64,000 bases of DNA from Akkermansiaceae bacterium (GTDB taxonomy: Bacteria; Verrucomicrobiota; Verrucomicrobiia; Verrucomicrobiales; Akkermansiaceae), in the NCBI GenBank assembly GCA_018402445.1, contig JAGYIT010000017.1:310001-374000 (forward strand), written 5' to 3'. A model generated the notes under the pieces. The model did no database searches, had not been told where the DNA came from, and saw nothing but the letters and a program-made list of their open reading frames with translations. This document shows positions 44,501 through 52,357 of the stretch, piece by piece (within the stretch, counting starts at the first letter, position 1; each line of letters begins with the position of its first letter). Made by a program: the position numbers and the translations under genes.

Positions 44501-45202
44501 ATGTATTCGAAATTCCTTCCCGCGGCCGCGCTTGCCCTCTTCGTGCTGGCACCCGTCGCCCCCGCCCAGGAGCAGAAGGTGAAGCTGCGGTTCCTCGCCT
44601 TCCCGGCGCAGACCCCCCCGGAACCCGTTGAACTCCTCGTCGGCGAAGGGATCACCATCGAGGTCGATACGCCGGGACATGAAATTTCGCAGGGTCACTT
44701 GGTTGCCCCGTTGGGTTCGATCATCGTGGGAAAAACGGTGACCGACAGCGAAGGCAAGCCTTCCTTCAAAATTTACGGGCAGGCCAAGGGCATCCCCGCA
44801 CGTGAGCAGATCATCCTGCTTCTGCGCAAGGGCAGGGAAAGCGCCGATGGCTTCGTGGTGCTGCCCATCGGAGCCGATGTGAACTCGTTCGGCGGCGGCA
44901 GCTTCCTGTTCGTAAACGCCTCCGATCTCCGGATCAAGGGCACCATCGGGAACCTGAACCTGGATATCAGTCCTGGGAAGCTCGGCGTGCTGACCCCGAA
45001 GCCGGATTTCGAAGGCGACATCTGCCAGGTCACGCTGTCTTACCTGCGGGATGATAAATTCAAGCGCTTCTACGATACTCGCTGGTCCGCCAACAAGGAT
45101 GTCCGCTCGCTCGTGATTTTCTACCAGAACCCGCAAACCGGCCGTTTGGGCATTGCGCCCATCATGGACATCATCCCGCGTAAAAGGGCGGCGGAGCCTT
45201 AG
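44501..45202 (+). CDS. Secreted protein X4, divergent member of the X family
   Basis: A 233-residue exported protein (signal peptide MYSKFLPAAALALFVLAPVA). It keeps two marks of the X proteins: GGGSFLFVNASDLRIKGTIG (compare GQTLWFNLTELTIGGQLG in X1) and FYDTRWSANKDVRSLVIFY (compare CETRWIHDPRARNLGFI). Overall identity is low. It starts 21 bases after Y2, so the two are probably co-transcribed. Again an X gene adjoins a Y gene. Confidence 0.7.
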   Translation: MYSKFLPAAALALFVLAPVAPAQEQKVKLRFLAFPAQTPPEPVELLVGEGITIEVDTPGHEISQGHLVAPLGSIIVGKTVTDSEGKPSFKIYGQAKGIPAREQIILLLRKGRESADGFVVLPIGADVNSFGGGSFLFVNASDLRIKGTIGNLNLDISPGKLGVLTPKPDFEGDICQVTLSYLRDDKFKRFYDTRWSANKDVRSLVIFYQNPQTGRLGIAPIMDIIPRKRAAEP

Positions 45203-45281
45203 GCTTCGCCGGCGAGTTTGAAAAACCAAGAGTCAGGATGAGCCCGGGAATCCACAGGAAAAAAATCACGCCCTTGTGTCG

Positions 45282-45497
45282 TCAATATGCAGGTTCCCCG
45301 TATGCGTCCGGCTGTCCCCTGGAGCGGTATTCCTCCTCGAGTGGCGGCGCTTTCATGAAGCCTTCCTCGTGCGCGATGTATCCCACGACCGCTCCCACCG
45401 CCAAGGGGACGCATGAGGCGGAGGAAAGGCAAAGAAGCCCTGCCAGCGCGGCAATCGCCGCGCGGCGCCATGATGGGGTTGTCCGTTTTCCTCTCAT
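45282..45497 (-). CDS. Small putative lipoprotein
   Basis: A 71-residue protein with a basic start (MRGKRTTPSWRRAA), a hydrophobic stretch (IAALAGLLCLSSAS) and a lipobox-like LSSASC, then VPLAVGAVVGYIAHEEGFMK and a polar tail. No family recognised. It follows the glutathione peroxidase gene by one base on the same strand, which suggests one transcript. Confidence 0.55.
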   Translation of the reverse strand: MRGKRTTPSWRRAAIAALAGLLCLSSASCVPLAVGAVVGYIAHEEGFMKAPPLEEEYRSRGQPDAYGEPAY

Positions 45498-45498
45498 C

Positions 45499-46035
45499 TC
45501 AATCGGCTAGGGCGCCATCGATAGCCTTTTTCAGCTCGTCGCTTTCCGGCTTGGTAGTGGATTCGAAGCGGGCGACGGGCTTGCCATTTTTATCGATGAG
45601 GATCTTGCCGAAGTTCCATTTCACGTTTCCAGGAAACGCGCCGTCCGGGCCGGTGAGCGCCTTGTAGAGTTCGTGTTGGGTGTCCCCTTTCACGGAGAGC
45701 TTGCCCATGATCGGGAAGGTAATGTTATACTTTGTTTTGCAGAACTCCTGGATCTCCTCGATGGTGCCCGGCTCCTGCCCGCCGAAGTCGTTGCAGGGAA
45801 ATGCGAGGATCACGAGGCCGTCGGATTTCCTTTCCTCGTAGAGTTTCTGGAGGCCTTCGTATTGCCTCGTGAAACCGCATTTGGAGGCGACGTTCACCAA
45901 CAGCACCGCCTTGCCCTTGTAATCGGCGAGGGTCGCCCTTTTACCGTCGGTTGTCGCGAAAGCAATCTTAGTAATATCAGCAGCGAAGGCGCTGGAGCAA
46001 AGGACGATCGCGGGGATGACGATTCGAAGAGGCAT
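45499..46035 (-). CDS. Exported glutathione peroxidase-family protein
   Basis: A 178-residue thiol peroxidase with a signal peptide (MPLRIVIPAIVLCSSAFA), so it acts in the periplasm. The peroxidatic cysteine is in LLVNVASKCGFTRQY; the rest of the catalytic tetrad is in FPCNDFGGQEPG (Gln) and KWNFGKILID (Trp, Asn). The second Cys in AFPCNDFGGQ and one in EFCKTKYNITFPIM could serve as resolving residue, as in thioredoxin-dependent members. It is divergent from a TetR-type regulator. Confidence 0.93.
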   Translation of the reverse strand: MPLRIVIPAIVLCSSAFAADITKIAFATTDGKRATLADYKGKAVLLVNVASKCGFTRQYEGLQKLYEERKSDGLVILAFPCNDFGGQEPGTIEEIQEFCKTKYNITFPIMGKLSVKGDTQHELYKALTGPDGAFPGNVKWNFGKILIDKNGKPVARFESTTKPESDELKKAIDGALAD

Positions 46036-46069
46036 AGCTGTAGGTTACTTCCATTTTACAGGTCGGCAA

Positions 46070-46095
46070 GCGGTGATTGACAGCGGTGATTGACA
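46070..46095. repeat. Perfect 13-bp tandem duplication carrying TTGACA
   Basis: GCGGTGATTGACA occurs twice head to tail between the divergent peroxidase and TetR genes. Each copy has a TTGACA, identical to the consensus -35 box, but no good -10 box was seen at the right distance. Confidence 0.7.
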
Positions 46096-46124
46096 AAGGG
46101 AGCGGGGACGCTTGGCTTGTGTTT

Positions 46125-46748
46125 GTGCGAGCGACGAAATTGCCCAAAACCGGAATAAAACGGACGATGCTGGATGCCGCCGAGAGGCTGGTTGCCGTGA
46201 AAGGCTTCGATTCCGTGTCGATCCGCGATGTGACGGGAGCCGCGAAGGCCAACGTTGCGGCCGTGAACTACCACTTCGGCAGCCGCGAAGGTCTGCTGGC
46301 GCTGGTGATGACGCACATCCTCGAACCGCTCTGCGCCGAGCGCATCGCACTGCTGGAGGCGGCCGGGAAACAGCCTTCCGTGGAGGACGCGGTCGCCGCT
46401 TACATCAACGCGCTGGCACCCGCCGCCGCGCGGATCGGGATGGACGAGCCGTTGTTTTTTCGGCTCGCCGGGCGTATCCTTTGCCTGCCGGACGAGGCAC
46501 TGCCCGAGGCGATGGAACATGCGCGGCGGGAGGTCGCACGGCGTTTCATGGCTCCCCTTGCGAAGGAACTCGCGGCGGACTGGGCTTTCTTCGAAGCCGC
46601 CCTCGCGCAATCATTGGTGGCGGAGGCTAACTCCAAAAACATCGCCGCCCTGATGGATCGCTGGGTCGCCTTCGGAGTCCGTGGCCTCGGCACGTCTGCG
46701 GCGGACAAGCCGGGAGACGATTCGCAGGGCTTGCTTTTCGCTTTTTGA
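46125..46748 (+). CDS. TetR-family transcriptional regulator
   Basis: A regulator of about 207 residues. The N-terminal TetR helix-turn-helix is TMLDAAERLVAVKGFDSVSI followed by RDVTGAAKANVAAVNYHFGS and REGLLALVMTHIL. The C-terminal ligand domain is helical. The start is not certain: GTG 46125 gives VRATKLPKTGIKRTMLDAA, while a longer frame to 46077 would run through the 13-bp repeat. It is divergent from the glutathione peroxidase gene and may control it. Confidence 0.88.
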   Translation: MRATKLPKTGIKRTMLDAAERLVAVKGFDSVSIRDVTGAAKANVAAVNYHFGSREGLLALVMTHILEPLCAERIALLEAAGKQPSVEDAVAAYINALAPAAARIGMDEPLFFRLAGRILCLPDEALPEAMEHARREVARRFMAPLAKELAADWAFFEAALAQSLVAEANSKNIAALMDRWVAFGVRGLGTSAADKPGDDSQGLLFAF

Positions 46749-46780
46749 GCGGGGCGCCCGGCGGATAGGCCAGCGTCACT

Positions 46781-46822
46781 AATCCGCCGCGGTTCTTGTC
46801 GGCGGTTTTCGGGCGGCGGATT
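46781..46822. terminator. Hairpin between TetR and Fur genes
   Basis: Perfect 10-bp inverted repeat AATCCGCCGC (46781-46790) and GCGGCGGATT (46813-46822) with a 22-base loop. No T run follows, so it may be a weak or factor-dependent terminator for the TetR gene or a structured leader. Confidence 0.5.
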
Positions 46823-46862
46823 GCTTTGCCATTTCCGTCCAGCCCATTAGCCTCCGGGGGAA

Positions 46863-47360
46863 ATGGAAGACGGGATCAAGGAACGGCTCGATGATTTCAT
46901 CCGGCGCAAGGGGCTGCGGCGCACGACGCAGCGCGAGCAGATCGTGGCGGAGGTTTTCGCGCGAGACGAGCACTTCACGGCGGACGAGCTTTTCGACCGG
47001 GTGAGGAAAGTGCAGGGGGAAACCTCGCGCGCCACCGTTTACCGGACGCTAAGTCTGCTGGTGGAGGCGGATCTGCTGCGCCAGATCGACCTCGGCGACA
47101 GCCAGGTCACCTACGACCCCAACTTCCTCGACAAGCCCTCACACAACCACCTCGTCTGCAACGATTGCGGGCGGGTGGTGGAGTTCGAGGACGAGCACGT
47201 CGATATCCAGACGGATTGCGTGACTCGGCGGCTCGGCTTTCGCGCCGTGAGAAGGTCGATCAAGATCGAGGCGAGCTGCGAGCAGCTCCGCCTGAAGGGC
47301 CGCTGCCCGAACCTGATCGCCACCCGCCTTTCCGGGAAACGCCTGCGCCGCAAACGCTGA
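46863..47360 (+). CDS. Fur-family metal-dependent regulator
   Basis: A 165-residue Fur-type repressor. The winged helix (RRTTQREQIVAEVFARDEHF, then TSRATVYRTLSLLVEADLLR) and the metal segment SHNHLVCNDCGRVVEFEDEH are clear; CNDC is the first structural zinc pair. The usual second CxxC near the C-terminus is replaced by ASCEQLRLKGRCPN with eight residues between the cysteines. It probably senses iron or zinc. It lies 39 bases upstream of mutY. Confidence 0.92.
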   Translation: MEDGIKERLDDFIRRKGLRRTTQREQIVAEVFARDEHFTADELFDRVRKVQGETSRATVYRTLSLLVEADLLRQIDLGDSQVTYDPNFLDKPSHNHLVCNDCGRVVEFEDEHVDIQTDCVTRRLGFRAVRRSIKIEASCEQLRLKGRCPNLIATRLSGKRLRRKR

Positions 47361-47399
47361 TGGCTGTCCTGAAACCGAGATGCGGAGCCTCTCCGCTGG

Positions 47400-48389
47400 A
47401 TGCACCGGAGGCTTTCCGCGAAAGCCCTGGGCGATTGGTTTTCCGAGGAGGGCAAGGATTTCCCTTGGCGGCGGACGCGCGATCCCTACGCCATACTCGT
47501 TTCCGAAATGATGCTCCAGCAGACGCGGGTGGCACATGTGCTGGGCAAGGGTTACTACACGCGTTTTCTCGAAACGTTTCCCGATGTCCATGCGTTGGCC
47601 GCGGCGGATGACAGCGGGTTGCTGAAAGCGTGGGAGGGGCTGGGCTACTACCGGCGCGCGCGGATGCTGCGCGAGGCGGCGGCGGCGGTGGTGAGGTTGC
47701 ACGGCGGGATCATCCCCAAAAATGAGGACGAGCTGCTCGCCCTGCCCGGGATCGGCCCCTACACGGCGGCGGCGTTGCTATCCTTCGCGTTCGGGAAGCC
47801 TTCCGCCTTGGTGGATGGCAATGTCCACCGCGTGCTCTCGCGGCTGATGGACGATGCCGCGCCCATCGATTCCACCGCTACCCGCAAGCGCCATACCGCG
47901 TGGGCGCGCCTTCTCTGCGATCCGGAAAACCCGCGCCGCCATAACTACGCGATGATGGAGCTGGGGCAAACACTCTGCCGTCCCGGAGCGCCGCGCTGCG
48001 AGGCCTGCCCTGTGGCGAAATTCTGCGCGGCGAGGGAACCGCATGAGCTTCCCGTGAAAAAAAAGCGCGCTGAAACCACGGAAATCACCGAGCACGCCAT
48101 CTGGACGCGCGATGCCGAAGGCCGCGTCCTCCTGCACCATGAGTCCGGCAGCCGCCGCAAGGGCCTTTGGAAGCTCCCCCTGCGCCCGGCACCCGGATGC
48201 GCCGCTTCGAGAGTCATTTTCACAGACATCTACACGATCACCCGCTACAAAGTGAACCTGATCATCCATGATGGGACGGGTCATCTTGACGAGGAAGGGG
48301 ACAGGTGGGTATCCCCGGATCAGCTGGCGTCCTTACCGATGGCCGCGCCTTTCCGCAGAGCTGTCATCCGATTGATGGCGGATTTTTGA
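47400..48389 (+). CDS. mutY: A/G-specific adenine glycosylase
   Basis: Base-excision repair enzyme that removes adenine mispaired with 8-oxoguanine; 329 aa. The catalytic core reads FPWRRTRDPYAILVSEMMLQ followed by QTRV, the helix-hairpin-helix is ALPGIGPYTAAALLSFAFG, and the conserved Asp lies in SALVDGNVHRVLSRL. The iron-sulfur cluster ligands are in CRPGAPRCEACPVAKFC (C-x6-C-x2-C-x5-C). The C-terminal NUDIX-like domain recognises oxoG (HHESGSRRKGLWKLPLRP). ATG 47400 gives the family start MHRRLSAKALGDWF. Confidence 0.96.
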   Translation: MHRRLSAKALGDWFSEEGKDFPWRRTRDPYAILVSEMMLQQTRVAHVLGKGYYTRFLETFPDVHALAAADDSGLLKAWEGLGYYRRARMLREAAAAVVRLHGGIIPKNEDELLALPGIGPYTAAALLSFAFGKPSALVDGNVHRVLSRLMDDAAPIDSTATRKRHTAWARLLCDPENPRRHNYAMMELGQTLCRPGAPRCEACPVAKFCAAREPHELPVKKKRAETTEITEHAIWTRDAEGRVLLHHESGSRRKGLWKLPLRPAPGCAASRVIFTDIYTITRYKVNLIIHDGTGHLDEEGDRWVSPDQLASLPMAAPFRRAVIRLMADF

Positions 48390-48416
48390 AATCGGATGTG
48401 ACGAAGCGGCGTAGAT

Positions 48417-49205
48417 ATGTTTCAATCCTCACGAATGCCTCATATTTTCCTGCTAACGGGCGTCCCTTTCCTCTGCCTGCTTGCGGCCGCCTGTTCGCCC
48501 GTAGCCCCGCCTCCGCCCGCCAACGCCGCGATCCCCGGAGAGGTCGCGCGACAGATCGTTAGGGAACGGCTTTCGGCGGTGGTGGTTACCTCGCGCGGCG
48601 AGATTGGCGGCTGGCTTCGGAAGCGTTTCAGCGCCTCCGAAGCACCCAGCGACGCGGATGGCGGTTCTGCCGCCCCCATCACGCCGGACGGTTATTTTCT
48701 GACCGCCGACCACGTCCTCAGCCACGCCGAAAGCAGGAACATCTTCATCATCTATGGTAGCGGCGGGCGCATCGTCACCGGCAAGGCCCGCATCGTCTGG
48801 AGATCCTACTCTGACGATCTCGCCCTGCTCCACATCCCCCTCAAGACCCCCTATTTTTACCACTGGACCCCGCCCAAGCAATGGCTGCCAGCCGGCCATG
48901 GCATCATCCACGGCGGCATGGCGACCGGTCACCGCAGCCAGCCCGGGAAGCTCCGCACGCCCCTCGCCCCGGAAGGGGTGTTCACGCGCAACCGCCCTTT
49001 CAAAATCGACATCCCCCTAGAACCCGGCGACAGCGGCGGCCCAGTCGTTGACGCCTTCGGCAACCTTGTCGGGATCAACTCTGCGGTCGAATTCCTCATT
49101 CCTCTCGAAACCGCGATTTTCATCGATTCCGAGGGAAACCGGCCCAACACCCGGAAAATCGCGGGGATCATCAACCGGGACAGGAAGAGCCGGAACTCCC
49201 CCTGA
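48417..49205 (+). CDS. Trypsin-like serine protease, probable lipoprotein
   Basis: A 262-residue exported S1-type protease. The start region (HIFLLTGVPFLCLLAAACSP) ends in a lipobox, so the protein is probably attached to a membrane. The catalytic triad is visible: His in FLTADHVLSHAES, Asp in YSDDLALLHIPL, Ser in LEPGDSGGPVVDAFGNLVGI. No PDZ domain follows, unlike DegP. An internal ATG at 48435 may be the true start. It is followed by another small lipoprotein gene after 9 bases. Confidence 0.88.
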   Translation: MFQSSRMPHIFLLTGVPFLCLLAAACSPVAPPPPANAAIPGEVARQIVRERLSAVVVTSRGEIGGWLRKRFSASEAPSDADGGSAAPITPDGYFLTADHVLSHAESRNIFIIYGSGGRIVTGKARIVWRSYSDDLALLHIPLKTPYFYHWTPPKQWLPAGHGIIHGGMATGHRSQPGKLRTPLAPEGVFTRNRPFKIDIPLEPGDSGGPVVDAFGNLVGINSAVEFLIPLETAIFIDSEGNRPNTRKIAGIINRDRKSRNSP

Positions 49206-49214
49206 AGCGCCGCG

Positions 49215-49631
49215 ATGATGAGATTTCCCGCCATTTCCCAGCTCGCCGCGATCACCCTGCTCTGCGGCGGCTGTTTGCCCGCTACGAACTCCTTCTACCT
49301 GAGCCGCACCGCCGCCGCCGCCAACGACCACATCATGCTGGTGCGCCGCGCGCCGCCCACTTTCGGCTTCCAGCGCCTTGCCGCCCTCGCCACCGCATAC
49401 CCGGATCTCGGGATTTTCCTCAGGCAGACGGGCGATCCCGATTTCCTCGCGGAAACCAACAAAAGCGGCAACCGATACCTGATCCTCTATTATACGAAAT
49501 CAAGGAAAGCATACGCCTGCCGCACCGGCGAGGGTTCCTCTCGCCAGGTCGAGTTCTCCGGCCCCTATCCCATCACCGATGGCGAGGTGCGCACTTTGAG
49601 CGCCCTACGCGATCGCAGCGCAGCACCGTAG
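49215..49631 (+). CDS. Small lipoprotein of unknown function
   Basis: A 138-residue protein with a lipoprotein signal (LAAITLLCGGC). The rest (SFYLSRTAAAANDHIMLVRR, NRYLILYYTKSRKAYACRTG) is not recognised. It follows the protease gene closely and probably belongs to the same transcript. Confidence 0.65.
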   Translation: MMRFPAISQLAAITLLCGGCLPATNSFYLSRTAAAANDHIMLVRRAPPTFGFQRLAALATAYPDLGIFLRQTGDPDFLAETNKSGNRYLILYYTKSRKAYACRTGEGSSRQVEFSGPYPITDGEVRTLSALRDRSAAP

Positions 49632-49795
49632 CTCCGGGGCGCGCGGAATTTTTCCAGGTTCGGAAGAAATCCCTTGCAAGCAGCATCCCGAATTCTACCT
49701 TTCCAGAATCTCGGACGGGTTAAACCGCCCTTGGGATTCCAGACGGGCGATCGCCCGCAAAAACAAAAACACCAAACATAGATAATACAAAAAAT
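49632..49795. promoter_or_regulatory. Leader region of the pseudopilin gene
   Basis: Contains the palindrome GGGCGATCGCCC (49743-49754), then an A-rich tract AAAAACAAAAACACCAAACA up to the start codon with no clear purine-rich ribosome binding site. The A-rich leader is unusual in this GC-rich context and suggests an efficiently initiated mRNA. Confidence 0.4.
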
Positions 49796-50494
49796 ATGAA
49801 AACTAACGTAAAACAAACAAGGCGCGGCTTCACCCTGGTGGAGCTTCTCGTCGTCATCGTCATCATCGCCTCCCTGGCGGGCCTCACGGCTCCCATGGTC
49901 ATCCGCCAACGGAAGAAAGCCGACCAAACCGAGGCGACTTCCAACGCCCGCCAGATCGGCCTCGCCATGTTCGAGTTTGAAACGGAATACGGTTCGTTCC
50001 CCGATGCACGCACCGAGCCGCTTATTACCAACGAAGACGGTTACACCCTGGGTACGGGTTCCAGCAACGCTTATTTCAGGCAACTTCTTGCTGCGGACAT
50101 CACCCAATCGGAAGCGATGTTCTTCGCGAAATCCAAGCGCAGCCCGCGAAAGCCTGATGGCAACATCGAGGGTGCCGAGGCCCTGAAAGTAGGGGAAGTC
50201 GGCTTCGGCTACATCCTCGATGGCGTGAACGGGCAATCGACAGCCGGCAACCCGGCGCGCGTCATTGCTGCAGCGCCGATACTCATGGCCAGTGATGACT
50301 TTGATCCGGACCCTTATGATAAAAATGCCGTTGTGCTGCGTATCGACAACAGCGTCGCATCCCTCAGGATCAACAATCAGAACAAAGCGATTTTGGTGCC
50401 AGGCTCATCCCCTGTGTTACTACTTGATGCCGGCGGTATCTGGGGTGACGCAACGGATGGCGTCCAACCCACCATGTCAGCCCCGCAGAAATAA
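49796..50494 (+). CDS. Type II secretion/type IV pilin-like prepilin (pseudopilin)
   Basis: A 232-residue prepilin. The N-terminal class III signal is TRRGFTLVELLVVIVIIASL: cleavage after Gly, methylated Phe, and the Glu at position 5. The mature part contains RQRKKADQTEATSNARQIGL and AMFEFETEYGSFPDARTEPL, typical of the GspG/H-like family that is abundant in Verrucomicrobia. Unlike the Y proteins, it keeps Glu5. No pilus assembly genes adjoin it. A strong terminator follows. Confidence 0.92.
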   Translation: MKTNVKQTRRGFTLVELLVVIVIIASLAGLTAPMVIRQRKKADQTEATSNARQIGLAMFEFETEYGSFPDARTEPLITNEDGYTLGTGSSNAYFRQLLAADITQSEAMFFAKSKRSPRKPDGNIEGAEALKVGEVGFGYILDGVNGQSTAGNPARVIAAAPILMASDDFDPDPYDKNAVVLRIDNSVASLRINNQNKAILVPGSSPVLLLDAGGIWGDATDGVQPTMSAPQK

Positions 50495-50517
50495 ACGCGA
50501 TCCAAATCCTATCCCAA

Positions 50518-50548
50518 CCGGGCGACCTTCGGGTCGCCCGGTTTTTTT
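50518..50548 (+). terminator. Rho-independent terminator of the pseudopilin gene
   Basis: Perfect 10-bp stem CCGGGCGACC / GGTCGCCCGG closed by a stable TTCG tetraloop and followed by seven T. Confidence 0.97.
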
Positions 50549-50600
50549 GTTTGCGGGCGGAGGCTTCCTCGGCGAAGGCACTGCCAGCCAATCCGAAACC

Positions 50601-51014
50601 ATGTCAGAAGGAACAACCATCTCCCGGGCTTTCATGCCCTACCCGGTCTCGACCCTCAGTCCCAAGATCATCCCCAACGACCTCAGCTCCTTCAAATCGC
50701 GGGGCATCTCCGAGGTGGAACGGGAACTCCAGCAGAAACTCACCGAGATCCGCGAGGAATACCTCGCGGCCATCGACCATTTCAACTGGAACAAGCTGAT
50801 CTACGAGGCCGACATCAACTTCGAACCCATTGTCGGCCAGGTCTATCACCTCTACGAGGTGCGCGGCCGGAAGCTGCTCTCCATGATCGGCCCCAAGGAA
50901 TGGAGCCACAAGCACCTCGCCACCGTGCGCCTCAACGTGGATCGCCAATGGAAAATGGAGGAAACCTCCTCTGACATCGATCCGCGCGAAATGTTCGGCA
51001 GCCCTTTCCAATAA
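50601..51014 (+). CDS. DUF2452 family protein
   Basis: A 137-residue cytoplasmic protein starting MSEGTTISRAFMPYPVSTLS. The helical N-terminal half (ISEVERELQQKLTEIREEYL) and the C-terminal INFEPIVGQVYHLYEVRGRK then LLSMIGPKEWSHK match DUF2452. The function is unknown. It shares a bidirectional terminator with rpmA. Confidence 0.8.
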   Translation: MSEGTTISRAFMPYPVSTLSPKIIPNDLSSFKSRGISEVERELQQKLTEIREEYLAAIDHFNWNKLIYEADINFEPIVGQVYHLYEVRGRKLLSMIGPKEWSHKHLATVRLNVDRQWKMEETSSDIDPREMFGSPFQ

Positions 51015-51044
51015 AAAAACCGCCGGAGTGATCCGGAGGCTTTT
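51013..51044. terminator. Bidirectional terminator between DUF2452 and rpmA genes
   Basis: Stem CCGCCGGA / TCCGGAGG (one mismatch) with a GTGA loop, a run of A on one side and TTTT on the other, placed between two converging genes. Confidence 0.75.
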
Positions 51045-51069
51045 CAGAAATAATGGCTGGGCGCGAAAC

Positions 51070-51321
51070 TTAGTTCGCAATGGCGACCACGTTCACCCGT
51101 CCGCCTTCGCGGTCAAATTTTACAGTGCCATCGGTGAGCGCGAAAAGGGTGTGATCCTTGCCGCAGCCGACATTGACACCGGGATGCACCTTGGTGCCGC
51201 GCTGGCGGATGATGATGTTGCCAGCAATGACGACCTGACCGCCGAATTTTTTCACGCCGAGGCGGTTGCTGCGCGAGTCGCGTCCGTTCTTGACGGAGCC
51301 TTGTCCTTTTTTATGGGCCAT
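51070..51321 (-). CDS. rpmA: Large ribosomal subunit protein bL27
   Basis: An 83-residue ribosomal protein: [20 protein letters not shown], then [20 protein letters not shown] and [20 protein letters not shown]. The N-terminus begins directly with AHKKG without a leader that would need a protease. It sits near the peptidyl-transferase centre. It follows rplU by 21 bases, the usual order. Confidence 0.98.
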   Translation of the reverse strand: MAHKKGQGSVKNGRDSRSNRLGVKKFGGQVVIAGNIIIRQRGTKVHPGVNVGCGKDHTLFALTDGTVKFDREGGRVNVVAIAN

Positions 51322-51342
51322 GGAATTGGGGTGGTTGGGGGA

Positions 51343-51654
51343 TTATGCGATGGAGGTGATTTCCAGCTTGGTCATGTGGCGGCGGAAACCTTTGGTCTTG
51401 TGGAAGCCCTTGCGGCGCTTGAACTTGAAGGCCACGCCTTTCGGACCGCGGAATTGATCAATCACCTTGGCCCGCACTCCGGCACCTTCGATGAAGGGAG
51501 CGCCGATCGTGACACTTTCGCCTTCACCACGAAGCAGAACCTCGGTGAATTCAATTTCGGAATCGACTTCGGCATCGAGTTTCTCGACGTCGAGCGTGTC
51601 GCCTTCTTGGACGCGGTATTGTTTACCGCCTGTTTTGATTACTGCGTAGGCCAT
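51343..51654 (-). CDS. rplU: Large ribosomal subunit protein bL21
   Basis: A 103-residue ribosomal protein: MAYAVIKTGGKQYRVQEGDT, then FEFTEVLL-like IEFTEVLLRGEGESVTIGAP and KFKRRKGFHKTKGFRRHMTK. ATG 51654 is chosen because an upstream in-frame start would add a Trp/Pro-rich leader. It is the first gene of the rplU-rpmA operon and is divergent from the Fur-like regulator of the suf cluster. Confidence 0.97.
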   Translation of the reverse strand: MAYAVIKTGGKQYRVQEGDTLDVEKLDAEVDSEIEFTEVLLRGEGESVTIGAPFIEGAGVRAKVIDQFRGPKGVAFKFKRRKGFHKTKGFRRHMTKLEITSIA

Positions 51655-51756
51655 GGCCGTATGGGGAAATGTTTGTCCGCCAGCGGGCGGGCGGGGAATC
51701 CACCACGTTACCATCTGCCTTGCAAGGATTTTTTGGACGAAATCGGGAAAGAATTT

Positions 51757-51799
51757 AAATTAGAATAGTTCTTGATCCAATCCGGAATGATTCTAATTT
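51757..51799. promoter_or_regulatory. Double Fur/PerR-like operator upstream of the suf regulator
   Basis: Perfect inverted arms AAATTAGAAT (51757-51766) and ATTCTAATTT (51790-51799). Within them lie two 7-1-7 boxes of the form TTAGAAT-n-ATTCTAA: TTAGAATAGTTCTTG (51760-51774) and CCGGAATGATTCTAA (51782-51796), each with one perfect half site and centres 22 bp apart, two helix turns. The position 10 bases before the regulator gene suggests autoregulation and control of the suf genes and perhaps rplU. Confidence 0.65.
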
Positions 51800-51808
51800 C
51801 CTGCCGAG

Positions 51809-52228
51809 ATGACAACCCACCTGCCCCACCCACATCACCCTGACGTGCCGGAGGAGATCAACGGCCTGCGCATGACCCGGCAGCGGCAGGAAGTCTATCG
51901 TTTTCTGTTGGGCGAGCGCTCCCACCCCACCGCCAACGAGGTTTTCATGCGTATCAAGGAGGCATTGCCCCACGTCTCACTCGCCACGGTTTACAACTGC
52001 CTGGAGGCACTCGTGCAGCACAATGCGATCCGCAAGGTCAACTTCGACCGCGAACCCTCCCGCTACTGCCCGAACCTCGCCGAGCACGGCCACTTCCACG
52101 ACGAAACGACCGGCACGATCCACGACGTGAAATTCAAGCCCGGCATCAGCCTCGCCGATGTCCTCGACCTCCCGCCCAACACCGTCATCAAGGACGTTGA
52201 GATCACCCTCCGCGGCCAGCTCACCTGA
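51809..52228 (+). CDS. Fur-family regulator of the suf cluster
   Basis: A 139-residue Fur/PerR-type protein. The recognition region is RMTRQRQEVYRFLLGERSHP then VSLATVYNCLEALVQHNAIR, and the sensing region RYCPNLAEHGHFHDETTGTI. Both structural CxxC pairs of classic Fur are missing (HFHDETTG stands where HFHCxxCG is usual), so it has no structural zinc. The His-rich N-terminus (HLPHPHHPD) may bind metal. It precedes sufC and has a matching operator, so it likely tunes Fe-S cluster assembly to iron or peroxide. Confidence 0.88.
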   Translation: MTTHLPHPHHPDVPEEINGLRMTRQRQEVYRFLLGERSHPTANEVFMRIKEALPHVSLATVYNCLEALVQHNAIRKVNFDREPSRYCPNLAEHGHFHDETTGTIHDVKFKPGISLADVLDLPPNTVIKDVEITLRGQLT

Positions 52229-52350
52229 AATTTCAAACCTCAAACCTCAAACTTCAAACCTCAAATTTCAACTTTCAAACAAGAACCCCGTAGCCCGGCT
52301 CCGCGTCCCTCCGCGAACTCTGCGCCTCTGCGGTGAAAATTTACACCACT
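52229..52350. repeat. Dispersed word repeats upstream of sufC
   Basis: A run of AAACCTCAAAC/AAATTTCAA words followed by GCGTCCCTCCGCGAACTCTG and CGCCTCTGCGGTGAAAATTT. The second part recurs almost unchanged before the GldG-like gene (57225-57262). Confidence 0.75.
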
Positions 52351-52357
52351 TCCAAAC

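Noticed and set aside
50265..50600. N-terminal extension of the DUF2452 protein
   Set aside because: It overlaps the pseudopilin gene in another frame and the strong terminator at 50518-50548; ATG 50601 fits the family start.
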